From positions 14,179,001 to 14,243,000 of the forward strand of contig CM032128.1 in the NCBI GenBank assembly GCA_018894105.1: DNA of 64,000 nucleotides. Reading direction: 5' to 3'. Both the position numbers and the translations under genes were made by a program. The DNA comes from Jacaranda mimosifolia. Lineage: Eukaryota > Streptophyta > Magnoliopsida > Lamiales > Bignoniaceae. Positions 47,431 to 59,949 of the stretch are shown here, piece after piece. Positions within the stretch are counted from its first letter, which is position 1, and every line of letters begins with the position of its first letter. The notes below the pieces were generated by a model, which was not told the DNA's origin, searched no databases, and saw only the letters and a program-made list of their open reading frames with translations.

Positions 47431-49575
47431 TGTTGAAATAGTGCCCCACAAGCCAATTAGATTGGCCTTGTAAACTATTTCCTTGTAAGATAATTTTGAT
47501 TGAATGATATTCCTTATATGGCCATCTTCATCTTATGCTCATTATTTACTTCACTGGAATTTGGCTGAAGCCCTTAGATCACATAAGCCTATGGGACTTG
47601 ATTACGCATTGGATGGTGATGATGGAATAAGTCTTACAAAGTCGTGATCTTAAATCTTCCAAATCATAGGATTTTACGAGATAGGGCATCTAAGATCTAG
47701 ATAGACTTCACTAACAATGCATAAATCCAAAGAGTTGGATGCTGCTCCATTCCATGAGCAACCCATATGAGATATGGATGTATGTCAGTAGGTGCTTGTT
47801 AGAGAACAAGGCATTGAAGACCCGCCCGGAGAGTCCACTAGATAGTCGAAGTGGCAAGTTCTCTAGCTTATGCTAGTGCATATTATTAGTCTTTTGGCCT
47901 GAGGAGCTGTGGTAACCTTATGTCTGATCTTTACGCTTTGACTCTTCCTTGGTCACTTAGCGAGCCACTCGAGTTGAGATTGGGCATGAGCTACTAGACA
48001 TGGAGGTTTGCGAGATCTAAGATGGAATCCGACTCCTCGCGGGCGAGTGCATCTCCTATCTGTTCTACAATGATCGATTCCAAAATATTCTTGCGCAAGG
48101 TAATGTGATAATTTGGAAAGTTATTTCCAAAGATGAGGTCACTAAGGGAATCGAACATTGAGAATAGAAGCATAGAATCGAGGCTATTAGGGAGCCGACT
48201 AATATCTTGCCCTAGGCCTCTTTCATGGAGATAGAAGATGGAATGACTGTATTTGCATGGTACGCGTAATGATAGAATGGTTCTTCAAGAGCATTCATTC
48301 TGGCCAATTAGTTGGGCTCCATGGGCTTGAGGTTAGACATCGACCATGGAGATTGGGTACTCTTCAATTAATGAGATTAATTAAATTGAGTCGCTTAATT
48401 TAAAAAAGTTTAAACTAATGTGAATATTTGATATTCCATAAGTCACAAGGAGTTGTGAGCTATGTCCAATGAATAGTAGAACCTAATGGGTCACACACAA
48501 AAGCCAAATTGAATGACTTATTGAAGGAAGGAGAATTTTCTAAGTGTTAGAAAATTCACTCTTGACCAATTTTGAAGGAGGTGAAAAATGGAGTCATTTT
48601 TGGCTTGATCAATTTAAGTGTTAAATTAATCAATTTAATTTAAGAGTTAAATTAAGATCAATTAATTAAGAGTTAATTAATTGATACCATAAGACTACTA
48701 ATCGGTCAAATTAATTTTGACTAGCTTAAAGAGTTAAACACTTTCACTTAAGAGTTAAGTCAAGGGATTATTAATTAAATTAGAGTATTTAATTTAATTA
48801 AATTGGAGAGTTAATTTTGGAGAGTATTATTAAATGCAGTGTTTATTTAAATGGAATTAGAATTCATTTGGAAGGCATTTCATGAGATGAAATGTAAATT
48901 TCAAATGACATTCAAATTCATAGAACACTAATTGTTAGTTGGTGTGTGACTACACACCATCCTCATCCTATATATAGATATAGGAGGGGGGGGGGGGCAA
49001 TCGCTATGTAATTTATGCAAGGTGTGCATTATTCTTCCAACAACAAACTTTGTTAGTGGGCATCTAATAGTTAGATTCTTCACCACAAACCTCTCCAACC
49101 TCCCTCATCCTCCCTATCCATACTTGGCCTTCTTTCCTCCATTTCTTTGCAATTATCTCCAGCTATTTTTGTAGAGAAAGGGTCTATCCATTTGGTCTGT
49201 GGACTGTCTCGTTAGAGGCAAAAATGTTTGGGTTGCTATTTGTAACGAGTTTTGGGAGGACTTATTTTGTTCTGATTGAGCCAAAATTTTGGCTGTAGGA
49301 TGTTCAAGGTGTTGAGGGGATCTAGTAAAATTTTCAGCTCAGAAAGAGAAGTTTTACTTAGGGAAATCTATTGGTGTTTCTGCTGCGCTAGTGAGGGGAC
49401 AACTTCAAGAGTTGAAGAGTGTTTTCTCTTTTTCCTTCATTTTTGGGTTCATCAAGGTATTTCCCTTTCTAAATCTAAATCCTATGCATGTCTAGATCAT
49501 TGTGGATGTGTGTGGGCTAGTTTTGTTCAATTTCTTCTTGAAAATATTTGGATTCTAGTGCCACACATACCTTCA
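47431..49575 (+). repeat. 3' LTR of copia element 1
   Basis: 2,145 bp, aligned to the 5' LTR throughout. Has a clean TATA-like box ctatatatagata at 48968-48980 and a 12-base G run at 48986-48997. Slightly shorter owing to indels. Confidence 0.93.
48968..48997 (+). promoter_or_regulatory. LTR promoter TATA box and G run (3' LTR)
   Basis: ctatatatagata followed within 6 bases by a 12-base G run. Identical arrangement to the 5' LTR. Confidence 0.6.
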
Positions 49576-49879
49576 CTTTTCTTTAAATAGAAAAGATAAT
49601 TTTGTAAACATTTGTATTAACAGATTTAGAAAAATATTGAATGCCTATAGCATGTTAAATATTTTCTTTTTTGTTTAATAAGTTCTCAGAAATGAATTGA
49701 TCCATTACAATATTCTAAATATTAGTTTAGTTACTTCATCTCCAAAATATATAATTATATTATTATCCTCGCACAGGGACTAAATGATTACAACATCTTT
49801 TATATGTTATTGGAGTTGCAAAAAGGAATTGTATTAGAATGAGAGTCACACAATTTGAAGGTGTAAATACTGATCATTT
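49576..49879 (+). repeat. Array unit U11, type B, middle segment
   Basis: About 300 bp of array sequence between elements 1 and 2. It begins cttttctttaaatag (type B) and ends gtgtaaatactgatcattt, which continues at 62222. Confidence 0.9.
49875..49879. repeat. Target duplication CATTT of element 2, left copy
   Basis: Matches 62222-62226 perfectly, and the array consensus tgatcattttgat reads through the join. Confidence 0.9.
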
Positions 49880-50484
49880 CGAATGTAGGAGCAGGCTAAG
49901 GATCCAATTATAAAATCATAAAATAGGCTAAATAAAACTTGTCTACTCCAAATCCAATGATCTAATCATGCATTTAATGAGATTTAAAATTGGAAAAATA
50001 ACTGAATGCAAAAATCCAAAGGTAGAATGTGGATGACACCAATGAACTCTTCACCGGTTCAATCCGCACACAACAAAATCTCACCAACAATTGACTGCCT
50101 TTCTCAACTCCAAATTTGTTGAAAATTTGCAGAGAACACTTCAACACATGTTAGAAGTTTCTGTAAAAATTTCAGACCGATCAGATCTCTGGAAGTCCTC
50201 CAAATCAGCCATTGAAAACAAAGGACAACAATGGATCTTCAAGAATATAAGCTCCGTAAATGTTAAGCCTCTAATGTATTAATCAACACACCCAAGGAGA
50301 GCACTAATCCACCTCTAATCTGCTAGAAAATTAGAGGGACAAGGATAGGGAGGGACAGTTATGGAGAGTATTGGAGAGGAAGAAGATTTTTAAAAGTGTG
50401 AAATTTCAACACATGAGTGAATCACACTTTTGGAGGGAAAGTTGGAATCTTGCTTAGCTAGCTCTCTTCATGCCTGGCCACTCT

Positions 50485-50493
50485 GTATTTATA
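50485..50493 (-). promoter_or_regulatory. LTR TATA box, element 2 3' LTR
   Basis: tataaatac on the minus strand, matching ctataaatag at 58991-59000 in the 5' LTR. Confidence 0.55.
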
Positions 50494-51123
50494 GGGAGGA
50501 TAGTGTGATGCTAGTTGGCATCACATTTCCCATGAGGTAGTTTCCAACTTGGCAACCAACTTGACAACTTGCTTGCATGTGACTATCACTTGTATTTAGA
50601 TTTAATTTGTATATGCATTTCATATCATGAAATCTAATGCAAATTAATCCGAAATTAATTTCAAATAAACTCCTTCATTTGAATTTTTCTCCAAAACTAA
50701 ATTCTTATTTTAATTAAATTAAAATTTTAATTTAATTAATGACTTGACTTAACTCCTTAAGTTAATTAACTTAACTCTTGAAGATAAATGGTGTCAACTT
50801 AACTCTTTAATTTAACTTGACTAATTAAATGTCCCATGGCACCAATTAAATTAACTCCTTAATTTAATTGGTCTAATTTACCTTAATTTAATTGGTCTAA
50901 TTTAACTCCTTAAATTATTTTGACTAATTTAACAATTAAATTAATCAAGCCAAGATGACCAAAAATTAGTCAACTGAATACTTTCCAAAAACACCAAGGA
51001 TGATTTTCTAACTCCTTAGAAAATTCCTCCCATCAAGTAGAACTTCCATTAGCCTTTTGTGTGTGACCTATTAGGCTCATCCATTCATTGGACATGGGCT
51101 CACAATGCATTGTGATATTATGA

Positions 51124-51518
51124 ATTTTGTATGAGCAAGTCAGAAAGATTGAGAAATGATCATCTTAGGGTGATCCTTTCGTCGATGGATGCTCCTATTA
51201 CACTCGTAGTCTCCGAAGGATGAGAACCAACTATATAGCATCTACATCAAGAATTCAAGTGTTGTATATGTTGTTAGTCCGATCCTTTGTAGGAACCACC
51301 CTTAATAACAAACTTGCATAATGGATCTGTTTATCATAAAGAGATTCATCGTTCTTGACCCTACTTTACCTTAATTGTTATTTGAACAAGTAAAAGTTCT
51401 GTCTTGGTCCAAGTAGGGATAGCATTTCTCTTCTGTATGTCCATGGAGTTTTGACAAATCCAAACATCTCAGAGATAGATAGATAGGTAGGAATTTCTCT
51501 AACGAACCACACTCCTTT
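51124..51518. other. Insert inside the 3' LTR of element 2
   Basis: About 390 bp between atattatgaa and aatattcacattag, absent from the other LTRs of this family. It contains atagatagatagg near 51476. No ORF, terminal repeats or clear target duplication. Confidence 0.65.
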
Positions 51519-52535
51519 TATAATATTCACATTAGTTTAAACTCTTAACTCTTTCAATTAATCTCCATTAATTGAAGAGTACCCAATCTCTATGGTTGAT
51601 GTCTAGCAACAATTTGCCCAACTAATTAGATGAAATGAATATGTTCTTGATGAACTATCCTAGCTCTACGCTTACCATCCAAATACGGTCTTTCCATTTC
51701 CTATCTCCTGAAAGAGGCATAGGGTAAGATATTTGTCAGCTTCTCAATAGCCTCGATAACTATATTTCTAATCTTAATGATCGATTTCCCTTTATAACCT
51801 CATCTTTGGAAAAACTCCTTTTCCAAATTATCATACTACTTTGTGCAAAGATTTCTTGGAATCGATCATTATAGAATACATAGGAGATGTGCTCGCCCTT
51901 CACAACAACAAAAAGACGGATCCCATCTTGGTTCTCATAAACGTCCATGTCTAAGTAGCTCATACCCAATTTCAACCTGGATGACCTGCTATGTGGTTAA
52001 AGAAGAGTCAAAGTATGAGGACCTAAACACAAGGTTACCATGGATTCTCATGTTTAAAGACTAATTATGTGCACTGGCATAAATTAGAGAACTTGTAACT
52101 ACCGACTTGCCACACCAGCTATCTAGTGGATTCTTAGAGTGGGTCTTCAGTGAATTTGTTCTCTAATAAGAACCCACTAACATGCACCCATGTCTAACAT
52201 GGATTGCTCATGAAACAGAGCAATATCCAACTCCTTGGATTTATGCATTATTAGTACAAGTCTATTCGAATCTTAGATGCCCCATCTCATAAGATTTTAT
52301 GACTTGGAATATTTTAAGATCATGACTGTGTAAGACTTATTTCGTGATCACCACGCAGTGCATGACCAAGTCCCCTAGTCTTGTGTGATCTAGGGGCTTC
52401 AACCCAATGCTAGTGAAGTAAGAATAAGCACAAGATAAGATGGCCATTTTATTTGAATATCATTAAATTAAGATTGTATCATAAGTGAAATAGTTTACAT
52501 GCCAATCTAATTGGCTGTGGGGCACTGTTCCAATA

Positions 52536-52549
52536 ATCTCCCACTCGTT
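52536..52549 (-). other. Polypurine tract of element 2
   Basis: On the minus strand aacgagtgggagat sits directly before the 3' LTR. Confidence 0.85.
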
Positions 52550-52829
52550 ATAAAACCAATTCCCCATAGTCTTAAGACCTATCTTCTCAATATGTCCTTC
52601 AAAGACCTCTTGTATTAGGGCTTTAGTTAGTAGATCTGTTATATTCTTTTCTTAGGCTACCCTCTCCACTTGGATGTCGCCTCTATCAATGGTTTCCCAA
52701 ATTAAATAATAATGCCTCAAAATCTGCTTGGATGGCTGATGAGATCTTAGCTCTTTCGCTTGCACAACCGCTCCATTTTGTGATAGAAGACAACTATAGG
52801 CTCCACAATGCTTGGCACTACATGGAACT

Positions 52830-53120
52830 CTTAGATGAAGTTTTTCATCTAAACATCTTCCTTTGTAGCTTCTGAAGCCACAATATGTTCTACCTTAGTG
52901 GTTGAATCGATCGTGGTATCTTGTTTAGAACTCTTCCAACTCATCACGCCGCCATAGAGGTAAAATATAAATCCTAAAGTGGATTTAGGTCATCTACATC
53001 GGATTGGAAACTAGAATCCAAAAACCCCTATAGTTTCAATTCTCCATTGTCGTGTACTAAAAATAAATCCTTAGTTCTTCTTAAGTACTTTAGGATTGCT
53101 TTTATGGCCATCCAATAACT
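52830..53120 (-). pseudogene. Copia element 2 RNase H remnant
   Basis: Minus-strand frames read PKSTLGFIFYLYGGVMSWKS, SKQDTTIDSTTKVEHIVASE and ATKEDV, followed by a stop and MKNFI. It is the RNase H domain, collinear with 46905-47165 in element 1, with at least two stops. Confidence 0.85.
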
Positions 53121-53209
53121 TTCACTAGGGTATGATTGAAAGTAGCTCATAACACTCAGAGGGTGTGCTACATCCGGCTTTGTACATTGAATGACATACA
53201 TTATGCTCC

Positions 53210-54150
53210 CTATAGCGGATGCATAAGGTATGTAGGATATTTTTTTCTCTCGTCGCCAGTCTTGGGGGCAATAGACTTGGAGAGACGAAGACCATATCCC
53301 ATCGGAATGAATTCTTTCTTGGATTCTTCTATACTAAACCTCTTTAGTATCTTGTCAGCATACGATGTTTGGCAAAGCCCCAACATTCTCTTTGATCTAT
53401 CTTTGGAGATCCGTATTCCTAATACGAAGGATGCTTTTACCAAATTCTTCATGGAGAATTGTGTTGATAACCATGCTTTAGTGAACTCTAACATTTCTTT
53501 CTCTTCATAATGAGAAGAATGTCATTGACATAAAGCACAATAAACTGTATACTACTTTCATTAGCCTTCTTGTACACACAACGTTTATATAATTTTTGAT
53601 AAAGCCAAATGATTTGACCATCTTATTAAAACGTATGTTCTAACTTCAGGATGTTTGTTTAAGTTTATAAATGGATTTTTCAAGTTTGCAAATTTTTTGC
53701 TCAATCCATTTGGATGTAAAACCTTGTCATTGCTCCATATAGATTTCTTCTCTAGTGTTTCCATTGAGGAAAGTGATTTTCACATCCATTTGCCATATCT
53801 CATTATCATAATATGAAGCTATGGCAAGCATAATCCTAAAGGACTTAGGCATAGCGACCGGTGAAAAGGTTTCCTCGAAATTAATACCTAGTCTTTGATT
53901 TTAACTTTTTGCCACTAGTCGCACCTTAAAGGTGGTAACCTCTCCATCGACTCCTAGCTTTCAGTTATAGATTCATTTGCAACCAACAGTTACAATACCC
54001 TCCAGTAGATCTACTAAAGTCCATACTTTATTGTAGTATATGGAGTCTATTTCGGATTTCATGGCATTTAGCCAATATCCTGAATCTATATCTAACATAG
54101 CTTCCTCATAGGTCTTTGGATCACTATCTGCTTAGCTTGTCTTATGAGGA
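53210..54150 (-). pseudogene. Copia element 2 reverse transcriptase remnant
   Basis: The palm motif reads YVND at 53521-53532, so the first catalytic Asp is Asn. Downstream KAWLSTQFSMKNLVKASFVL and RMLGLCQTSYADKILKRFSI (53494-53210) are the RT/connection region. Upstream, frames near 54050-53950 fit the start of RT (EIDSIYYNKVWTLVDLLEG-like wording), separated by stops. Confidence 0.88.
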
Positions 54151-54297
54151 ATCCGATCCTTTTAGGTTGCTTCTTGATCCGGTTCGACCTTCTCAGAGAT
54201 TGTGTGTTAAGCTCTTGATGTTCACTTGTTTCTACCACTTGTGGGATGTTATGATCATTTTGAACTTCATCAAGTTCAACAACAATGTCATTTCTAT

Positions 54298-55150
54298 CTA
54301 ATAGAAATTCCTTCCAAAAAGGTGGCGTTCCTTGAAACAAACACTTTTTTTCCAAGGGATCATAGAAATATAACCCAAAGAATCTCTTGGGTATCCCACA
54401 GACTTGCACATGGTAGATCTTGCATCTAACTTATCTCCCACTAATCGCTTGACGTATACAAAAAAACCCCAAACTCTTAGAAAAGAGTAAGAATGTAATT
54501 TGCCATACCATATCTCATGTGGTGTTTTTGGCACCAACTTTGAGGGTACTGCATTTAGAAGCCTCGCCGCCATTTCTAAGGCGTATCCCAAAGAGGATAG
54601 AGGCACATTGGTGAAACTCATCATGGAACGTACCATGTCTAACAAGGTATGATTTTTCCTCTCGGCTAATCTATTGTGTTGGGGTGTGCCAGATAGAGTC
54701 CATTGAGAGAGAATCCCATTCTCCTTTAAATAATCTAAGAATTCAGTACTCAAGTATTCCCCTCATCGATCCGATCGAAGAGATTTAATACTCAGTCCTA
54801 ATTGCTTTTCTACTTCATTCCTATGCTCTTTAACTTTTCAAAAGTTTCGAACTTATGCTTCATAAGATACACGTGTTTGAACCAAGTGTGATCATCGGTG
54901 AAGATAATGAAGTATGAATAGCCTCCCCTTGCACTAACTCTTAGTGGTCCACAAATGTCCATATGGATCAAATCCAAAAGACTTGTGGTTCACTCCGATT
55001 GTCCTACAAAAGGAGCCTTGGTTATTTTTTCTTTTAAAAAGATTCACAAGTAGGAAGATCCTCTATGCTACTAACGTTTAGTGCTCTGGAGAGTTCTACC
55101 TTGTTCATCATATTCTTTAAAATATGTCTAAGTCTAGCATGCCATGACAT
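54298..55150 (-). pseudogene. Copia element 2 integrase remnant
   Basis: The zinc region reads HARLRHILKNMMNKVELSRA and TCES (55145-55040). The core has HMDICGPLRVSARGGYSYFI (first Asp) and, at 54753-54298, FLDYLKENGILSQWTLSGTP with AERKN, so the third catalytic residue is kept, unlike element 1. Frames are broken near 54800 and 55030. A C-terminal tail runs into 54409-54092 (VVETSEHQELNTQSLRRSNR), the variable link to RT. Confidence 0.9.
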
Positions 55151-55294
55151 GACATCTTCTTGGTTATCTAATTTTCTTTTGCTTTGTTGAATGTGCATTA
55201 ATGATGGTTAAGAATCCAAAATATATAATCCGTTGTTTAATATATCTTGAGCAACTAAAGAACCATTCTTCAATTTATTGCCCTCAAATTCCCA

Positions 55295-55675
55295 TTAGAT
55301 ATAAAAAAAATCAAATCCTTCATTATCTAATATAGGAATCGATATGATGTTCTTAATAAGATTTGATACATAAAAGCATGAATCCAATACAAGGAACAAG
55401 TTTCCTAAGTCTAACTTCATTACGCCTTTGACTTTGGTCGCAACTTTTGTTCCATTGTCTAGGTGAAGGATCATATTCCCATCATTTAGACTCCTTCTTC
55501 TTCTTCCCATCTCATGTAACGAATTACAAAGATGAGAACCACATGCGGTGTCAAATACCCATGTGGAAGAATTTTTTGTTAAATGAACTTTAATAAAGTA
55601 CATACCTTTCCCAAAGGTTGCAAAGAATTCCTTGCAATTTCTCTTCCAATGGCTTTCTTGCCATAATAGAAACAA
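55295..55675 (-). pseudogene. Copia element 2 protease remnant
   Basis: A 126-codon open stretch that starts inside the zinc knuckle (SHWKRNCKEF) and has STWVFDTACGSHLCN, with the catalytic Asp at 55550-55552. It continues LFLVLDSCFYVSNLIKNIIS to 55295. It is the least damaged protease of the three copia elements. The upstream gag is out of frame with it. Confidence 0.88.
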
Positions 55676-56429
55676 GTTGTACCGGCTTTGGCCTCTTTCT
55701 TTTTCTTGACTCTGCCTGAGGGTTTCAATGGTTGCTTTTCCTTCGAGGAAGAACTTTTCTTCCTCTCACCTCCTTTTCTAGCACTCTTAGGGCCCTTAGG
55801 CTTAGAGAAGGAATCAAGCATTAAAGGTTTGTCTTTCTTTATAGTCGCATTGACAATCACCAATATGTTGACTAATTCATTAATCGTTACTTCTTGTTTT
55901 GACATATTGAAGTTCATAACAAATTGGTCAAGGAGCTAGGCAATGATAGTAGGATCAAATCCACATAGAGCTCATTGTCCATAACCACGTCCAATTGAGC
56001 AAGTTTCTCAATGAGACTGACCATCTTAAGGCCGTAATCACGGACACTTGAGCCTTCATTTATTCTAGTCCGGAAGAGTTCCTTAGACAATAAGAAGCGC
56101 TCATGTCTAGTTTGCACGCCATACAACTTTTGTAGGTGCATATGTATCTCTTGAACAGTTTTCATGTGTGCATGAGATTTTTGGAGCTTAATGGACATAG
56201 AATCCATCATAAGGCATCGTGTTTGTAGATCATCATCTACCCACTTTGTGAACATTTCACCTGCCTTATCATTAGCATCATCACCTATGGTGTCCGATGG
56301 ACTTTAAGTAAGCACATAAGTCATCTTTTCGGAATCAAGAATTATCTTGAGGTTTCTAAGACAATCTTAGAAGTTAGGCCCGATAAGCTTATTAGTTTAC
56401 AAAATCACGTTGAGTGGATTCTTAGCCAT
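55640..56429 (-). pseudogene. Copia element 2 gag remnant
   Basis: ATG at 56429 begins MAKNPLNVIL, a stop, then TNKLIGPNF. A long open stretch (56255-55914) has FTKWVDDDLQTRCLMMDSMS and LLSKELFRTRINEGSSVRDY, typical of the UBN2 gag domain. The next (55917-55579) has VTINELVNILVIV and a Lys/Ser-rich tail with RKGGERKKSSSSKEKQ. A zinc knuckle begins CFYYGKK, where a 1-nt deletion near 55651-55656 throws the frame. Confidence 0.9.
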
Positions 56430-58370
56430 TTTGTTTGAGATTTCAAAAATCTACAAAGGCGAAAAGTAAGTAAAATCATGTGATTGAATATAGATATTAA
56501 AAACATGTTTATGGACTTTCAAGCATGTTTTGCTCCTACTATTGTACCAAATTTCTCACCCCCTTAAGGAATTTGGGAAATCTCATTTTCTAGTGAGAAT
56601 CAAGGCCCAAGAACTTATAGTGGACCTACGACTCGTGGGACATCCACAAACAATCCAAAGGTAAGCAACTTTTGCTAATTACATCTCTATGTAACCCTTG
56701 ATATATTTTGCCTCACTTTTCATGTAGACCCTATTACTTGTGCGATAACTACACTAATAGGTATTTAAGTCAGACCTATCAATCAATCTTTGATTTGAAA
56801 CCGCACTATGTCATTCCATGACTTGTGAGACAATGGATAGAAATCATCAAATCAAAGTTGCATCGTATGCTAAGTATGTGGGCATAGCTTTCCTCCATAA
56901 ACATGATCCATGACTCATGAGACATCACGCAAATGTTGTAGCATCTCATGTCAGATACTATTGGTATAAGATATGTATTAATTAAAATGATTTTTAATTT
57001 GTATTAATTTTGACTTAATATTTTGAAAACACTTAGACTCCTCTAAGTGGAGGGATTTTCTTGCTTGGATAGATCTCATCAATTTTATCTTCTCTTATTT
57101 AGGTTTTCTATATCCTAGCCATGCATTTCATACATCAATATGATAAAGAAAGCATAGACAAATAAATACGCCTAACATGCTCCTAGGGTGGGATGACCCA
57201 GAGCTTTACCAAGTAGTGCACTTTAGAGCCATAGGTGCACTGTTGAGTTGATTTTAAGTGGATTGATTAAATCTAGTTATTACATAAATGTATCTCATAC
57301 ATTCATGGGTCTTCATGCCTCATTGATTCCCTTATCCTTCTTGTCTTCTTGCAACAATTACAAAAGAAAAGAAATCCTCACTTCTAGTGATTCTACTCTC
57401 ATAACATTTATAGGATCGAAATTAAGAGGTATGCGAGCCCCAATTTAATACGACCCTTTTCAACAACTTAAAACAAATAAAACCATATTAAAGGCTCATG
57501 ATCATCCTCGTACATTCATCATCCATTCAATAATTAAATGAACAATAAATAAGAATTGACATTCAATTCATCAAATTAAATGCTTATCTCTTAAACAATT
57601 AATTAACTAGCAAACATAAGCATAACAATTATGCATCTCATTTTTGCACTAATTTGAAGATTAACTTGAAAAAGAGTTTAAAAGCATTCAAAAATATCAA
57701 ACATTATTTTGAGAACTTGCACAACATTTGTGCGTCTAATTAGTATGAATTAAAATAATTTTGAGCACAAACAACACAAAAAGAAGTCTCAAAACTCATC
57801 CAAATTTCCAAGACTCGATGCTCCTCGGCCAATGCCCGGCGACTAGGCGGCAACATGACCTATTTCGATTTTGAACCAAGTCAAGGCCATTTTTGGCCTA
57901 TTTTTGTGCACCAAAAATTTATGGACATATTCATAACACTAATTCACACATATTATATAAATTCATAGATTTAAAACATCTTTCAAAAGTGGAAATTCAA
58001 GTACTCAAACATGCTTCCAAATTCAAGTGCAAGTAAGAATCAATATTCTTCAAAATCTCCAATTATCTCCAATCCAATTAGATCCAAAAATGACCAAAGA
58101 AACTTAAGGCCAAACAAAACATGTTAAATCAACATATAACATAAATCAATGCTAAATCATCATTTGACATAATCTTTCATAAATCAAAATCATACTAACA
58201 TATGAATCAACACTTAAAGCACATATTAGAATATTTCAATTCATCAACAAATGAGCCACATACAAGATCAACCGAACACTCAAATTCATGAATTGAATCA
58301 AGTATTTGGTGATAAAGATCACTTCATCACATGATCAATCCGACAAAAGTCCAAATTAAAGCATGAATTA
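56430..58370 (-). other. Leader of element 2
   Basis: About 1.9 kb between primer site and gag. Recognisable as the counterpart of 38990-40911 by the repeated motif at 56623-56645, 56816-56836 and 56905-56930. No protein domain; the 66-codon plus-strand ORF at 57248-57448 is incidental. Confidence 0.75.
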
Positions 58371-58383
58371 GGCTCTGATACCA
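58371..58383 (-). other. Intact primer-binding site of element 2
   Basis: TGGTATCAGAGCC on the minus strand, two bases from the LTR end. It is complementary to the 3' end of initiator methionine tRNA, as in most plant copia elements. Confidence 0.93.
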
Positions 58384-58385
58384 CT

Positions 58386-59949
58386 TGAAGGTAGGAGTAG
58401 GCAAAGGATCCAATTATGAAACCATAAATAGGCTAAATAAAACTTCTCTACTCCACATCCAAGGATCTAATCATGCATTTAATGAGGATTTAAAATTAGA
58501 CAAATACCTTGAATGGAAAAATCCGAAGGTAGAATAAGGATGATACTAATGAACTCTTCAACAGTTCAATCCGCGCATAGCAGAATCTCGCCAATAATTG
58601 ACTGCGTTGCTCAAATCCAAATTGGCTGACATTTGCAAAGAACACCTCAACACACTTGAGAAGTTGCTGTAAAAATTTCAGCCCAATCAAATCTCTGGAA
58701 GTCTTCCAAATAAGCCACCAAAAATAGAGGACAACAATGGATCTTCAAGAACACAAGCTCCCCAAATGTTGGGCCTCTAATGTATTAATCCACACACCTA
58801 AGGAGAGCACTAATCCACCTCTAATATACTAGAAAATTAGAGTGATAAAGATAGAGAGGGATTGTTATAGAGAGTATTGGAGAGGAAGAAGATTTTTGAG
58901 AGTGTGAAACTTCAACACATGAGTGAATCACCCTTTTGGAGGGAAAGTGGGAATCTTGCTTAGCTAGCTCTTTTCACGGTCGGCCACTCTCTATTTATAG
59001 AGAGGATGGTGTGATACTACTTGGCATCACACCTCCCATGAGGTAGTTTCCAACCTTGCCAACTTGCTTATATGTGACTATCACATGCATTTAGATTTAA
59101 TTTGTATCTATATTTCATCTCATGAAATGTAATGTAAATTAATCCTAAATTAATTTTAAATGAACTCCTTCATTTGAATTTTCCTCCAAAACTAAATTCT
59201 TATTTAATTAAATTAATTTTTTTAATTTACTTAATTGACTTGACTTAGCTCCTTAAGTCAATTAACTTGACTCTTTTAGTTAAATGGTGTCAACTTAACT
59301 CTTTAAGTTAACTTGACTAATTAAATGTAACATGGCACCAATTAAATTGACTCCTTAGTTTAATTAGTCTAATTTAACTCCTTAAATTATTTTGACTAAT
59401 TGAACAATTAAATTAATCAAGCCAAGATGAAAAAAAATTAGTCAATCAAATACTCTCCAAACACACCAAGGATGATTTTCTAACTCCTTAGAAAATTCCT
59501 CCTATTAAGTATTAGTTTAAACTCCTTTAAACTAATAACTTTTTTAATTAATCTCCATTAATTGGAGAGTACCCAATCTCTATGGTCGATGTCTAGCAAC
59601 AAGCCCATGGAGCCCAACTAATTGCGTGAAATGAATATGCTTTTGATGAACCATTCTAGCTCTACATTGGCTATGCAAATACAGTCCTTCCATCTCTTAT
59701 CTCCCGAAAGAGGCATACGGTAAGATATTTGTTGGTTTCCCAATAGTCTCGATAACTATGTTTCTAATCCCAATATTCGATTTCCCTTTATGACCTTATC
59801 TTTGGAAAAACTCATTTTCCAAATTATCACACTACCTTATGCAAGGTTTTCTTGGAATCAATTATTATAGAATACATAGAAGATGCACTGGCCCTTCACA
59901 ACAATGAGGAGATGGATCCCATCTTAGATCTACAACCTCCATGTCTAAG
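58386..59949 (-). repeat. Truncated subtype A LTR (inner part of the mosaic 5' LTR)
   Basis: 1,564 bp from TGAAGGTAGGAG to ccatgtctaag, homologous to the left three-fifths of the LTR at 49880-52535. It adjoins the primer-binding site properly but breaks off at 59949, where a second LTR begins at its own terminus. Confidence 0.82.
58991..59000 (-). promoter_or_regulatory. LTR TATA box, element 2 inner LTR
   Basis: ctataaatag on the minus strand, at the same place as in the 3' LTR. Confidence 0.55.

Larger units (their letters stand above)
36704..49575 (+). mobile_element. Ty1/copia retrotransposon, element 1 (plus), inactive
   Basis: 12,872 bp with two full LTRs (36704-38974 and 47431-49575), a degenerate primer-binding site, a leader of about 1.9 kb, decayed gag-protease-integrase-RT-RNase H in the copia order, and a polypurine tract. 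A TGTAACACC-type solo LTR (41429-44161) splits gag. LTRs differ by roughly 10% by eye. Protein wording (IDKIL-type motifs and MLGLSETQ) is of the Tork/Angela kind, but I do not commit to a lineage. Confidence 0.92.
49880..52535 (-). repeat. 3' LTR of copia element 2 (subtype A)
   Basis: 2,656 bp. On the plus strand it begins CGAATGTAGGAGCAGG (first base mutated from T) and ends GCACTGTTCCAATA. It has about 390 bp more than the LTRs of element 1, explained by an insert at 51124-51518. Its leading end resembles 58386 onward, not 59950 onward. Confidence 0.88.

Noticed and set aside
38699..49590. 93-104 codon ORF (MFKVLRG...) present twice with conservation
   Set aside because: The two copies are in the 5' and 3' LTRs of one element, which begin identical. 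Conservation is explained without coding.
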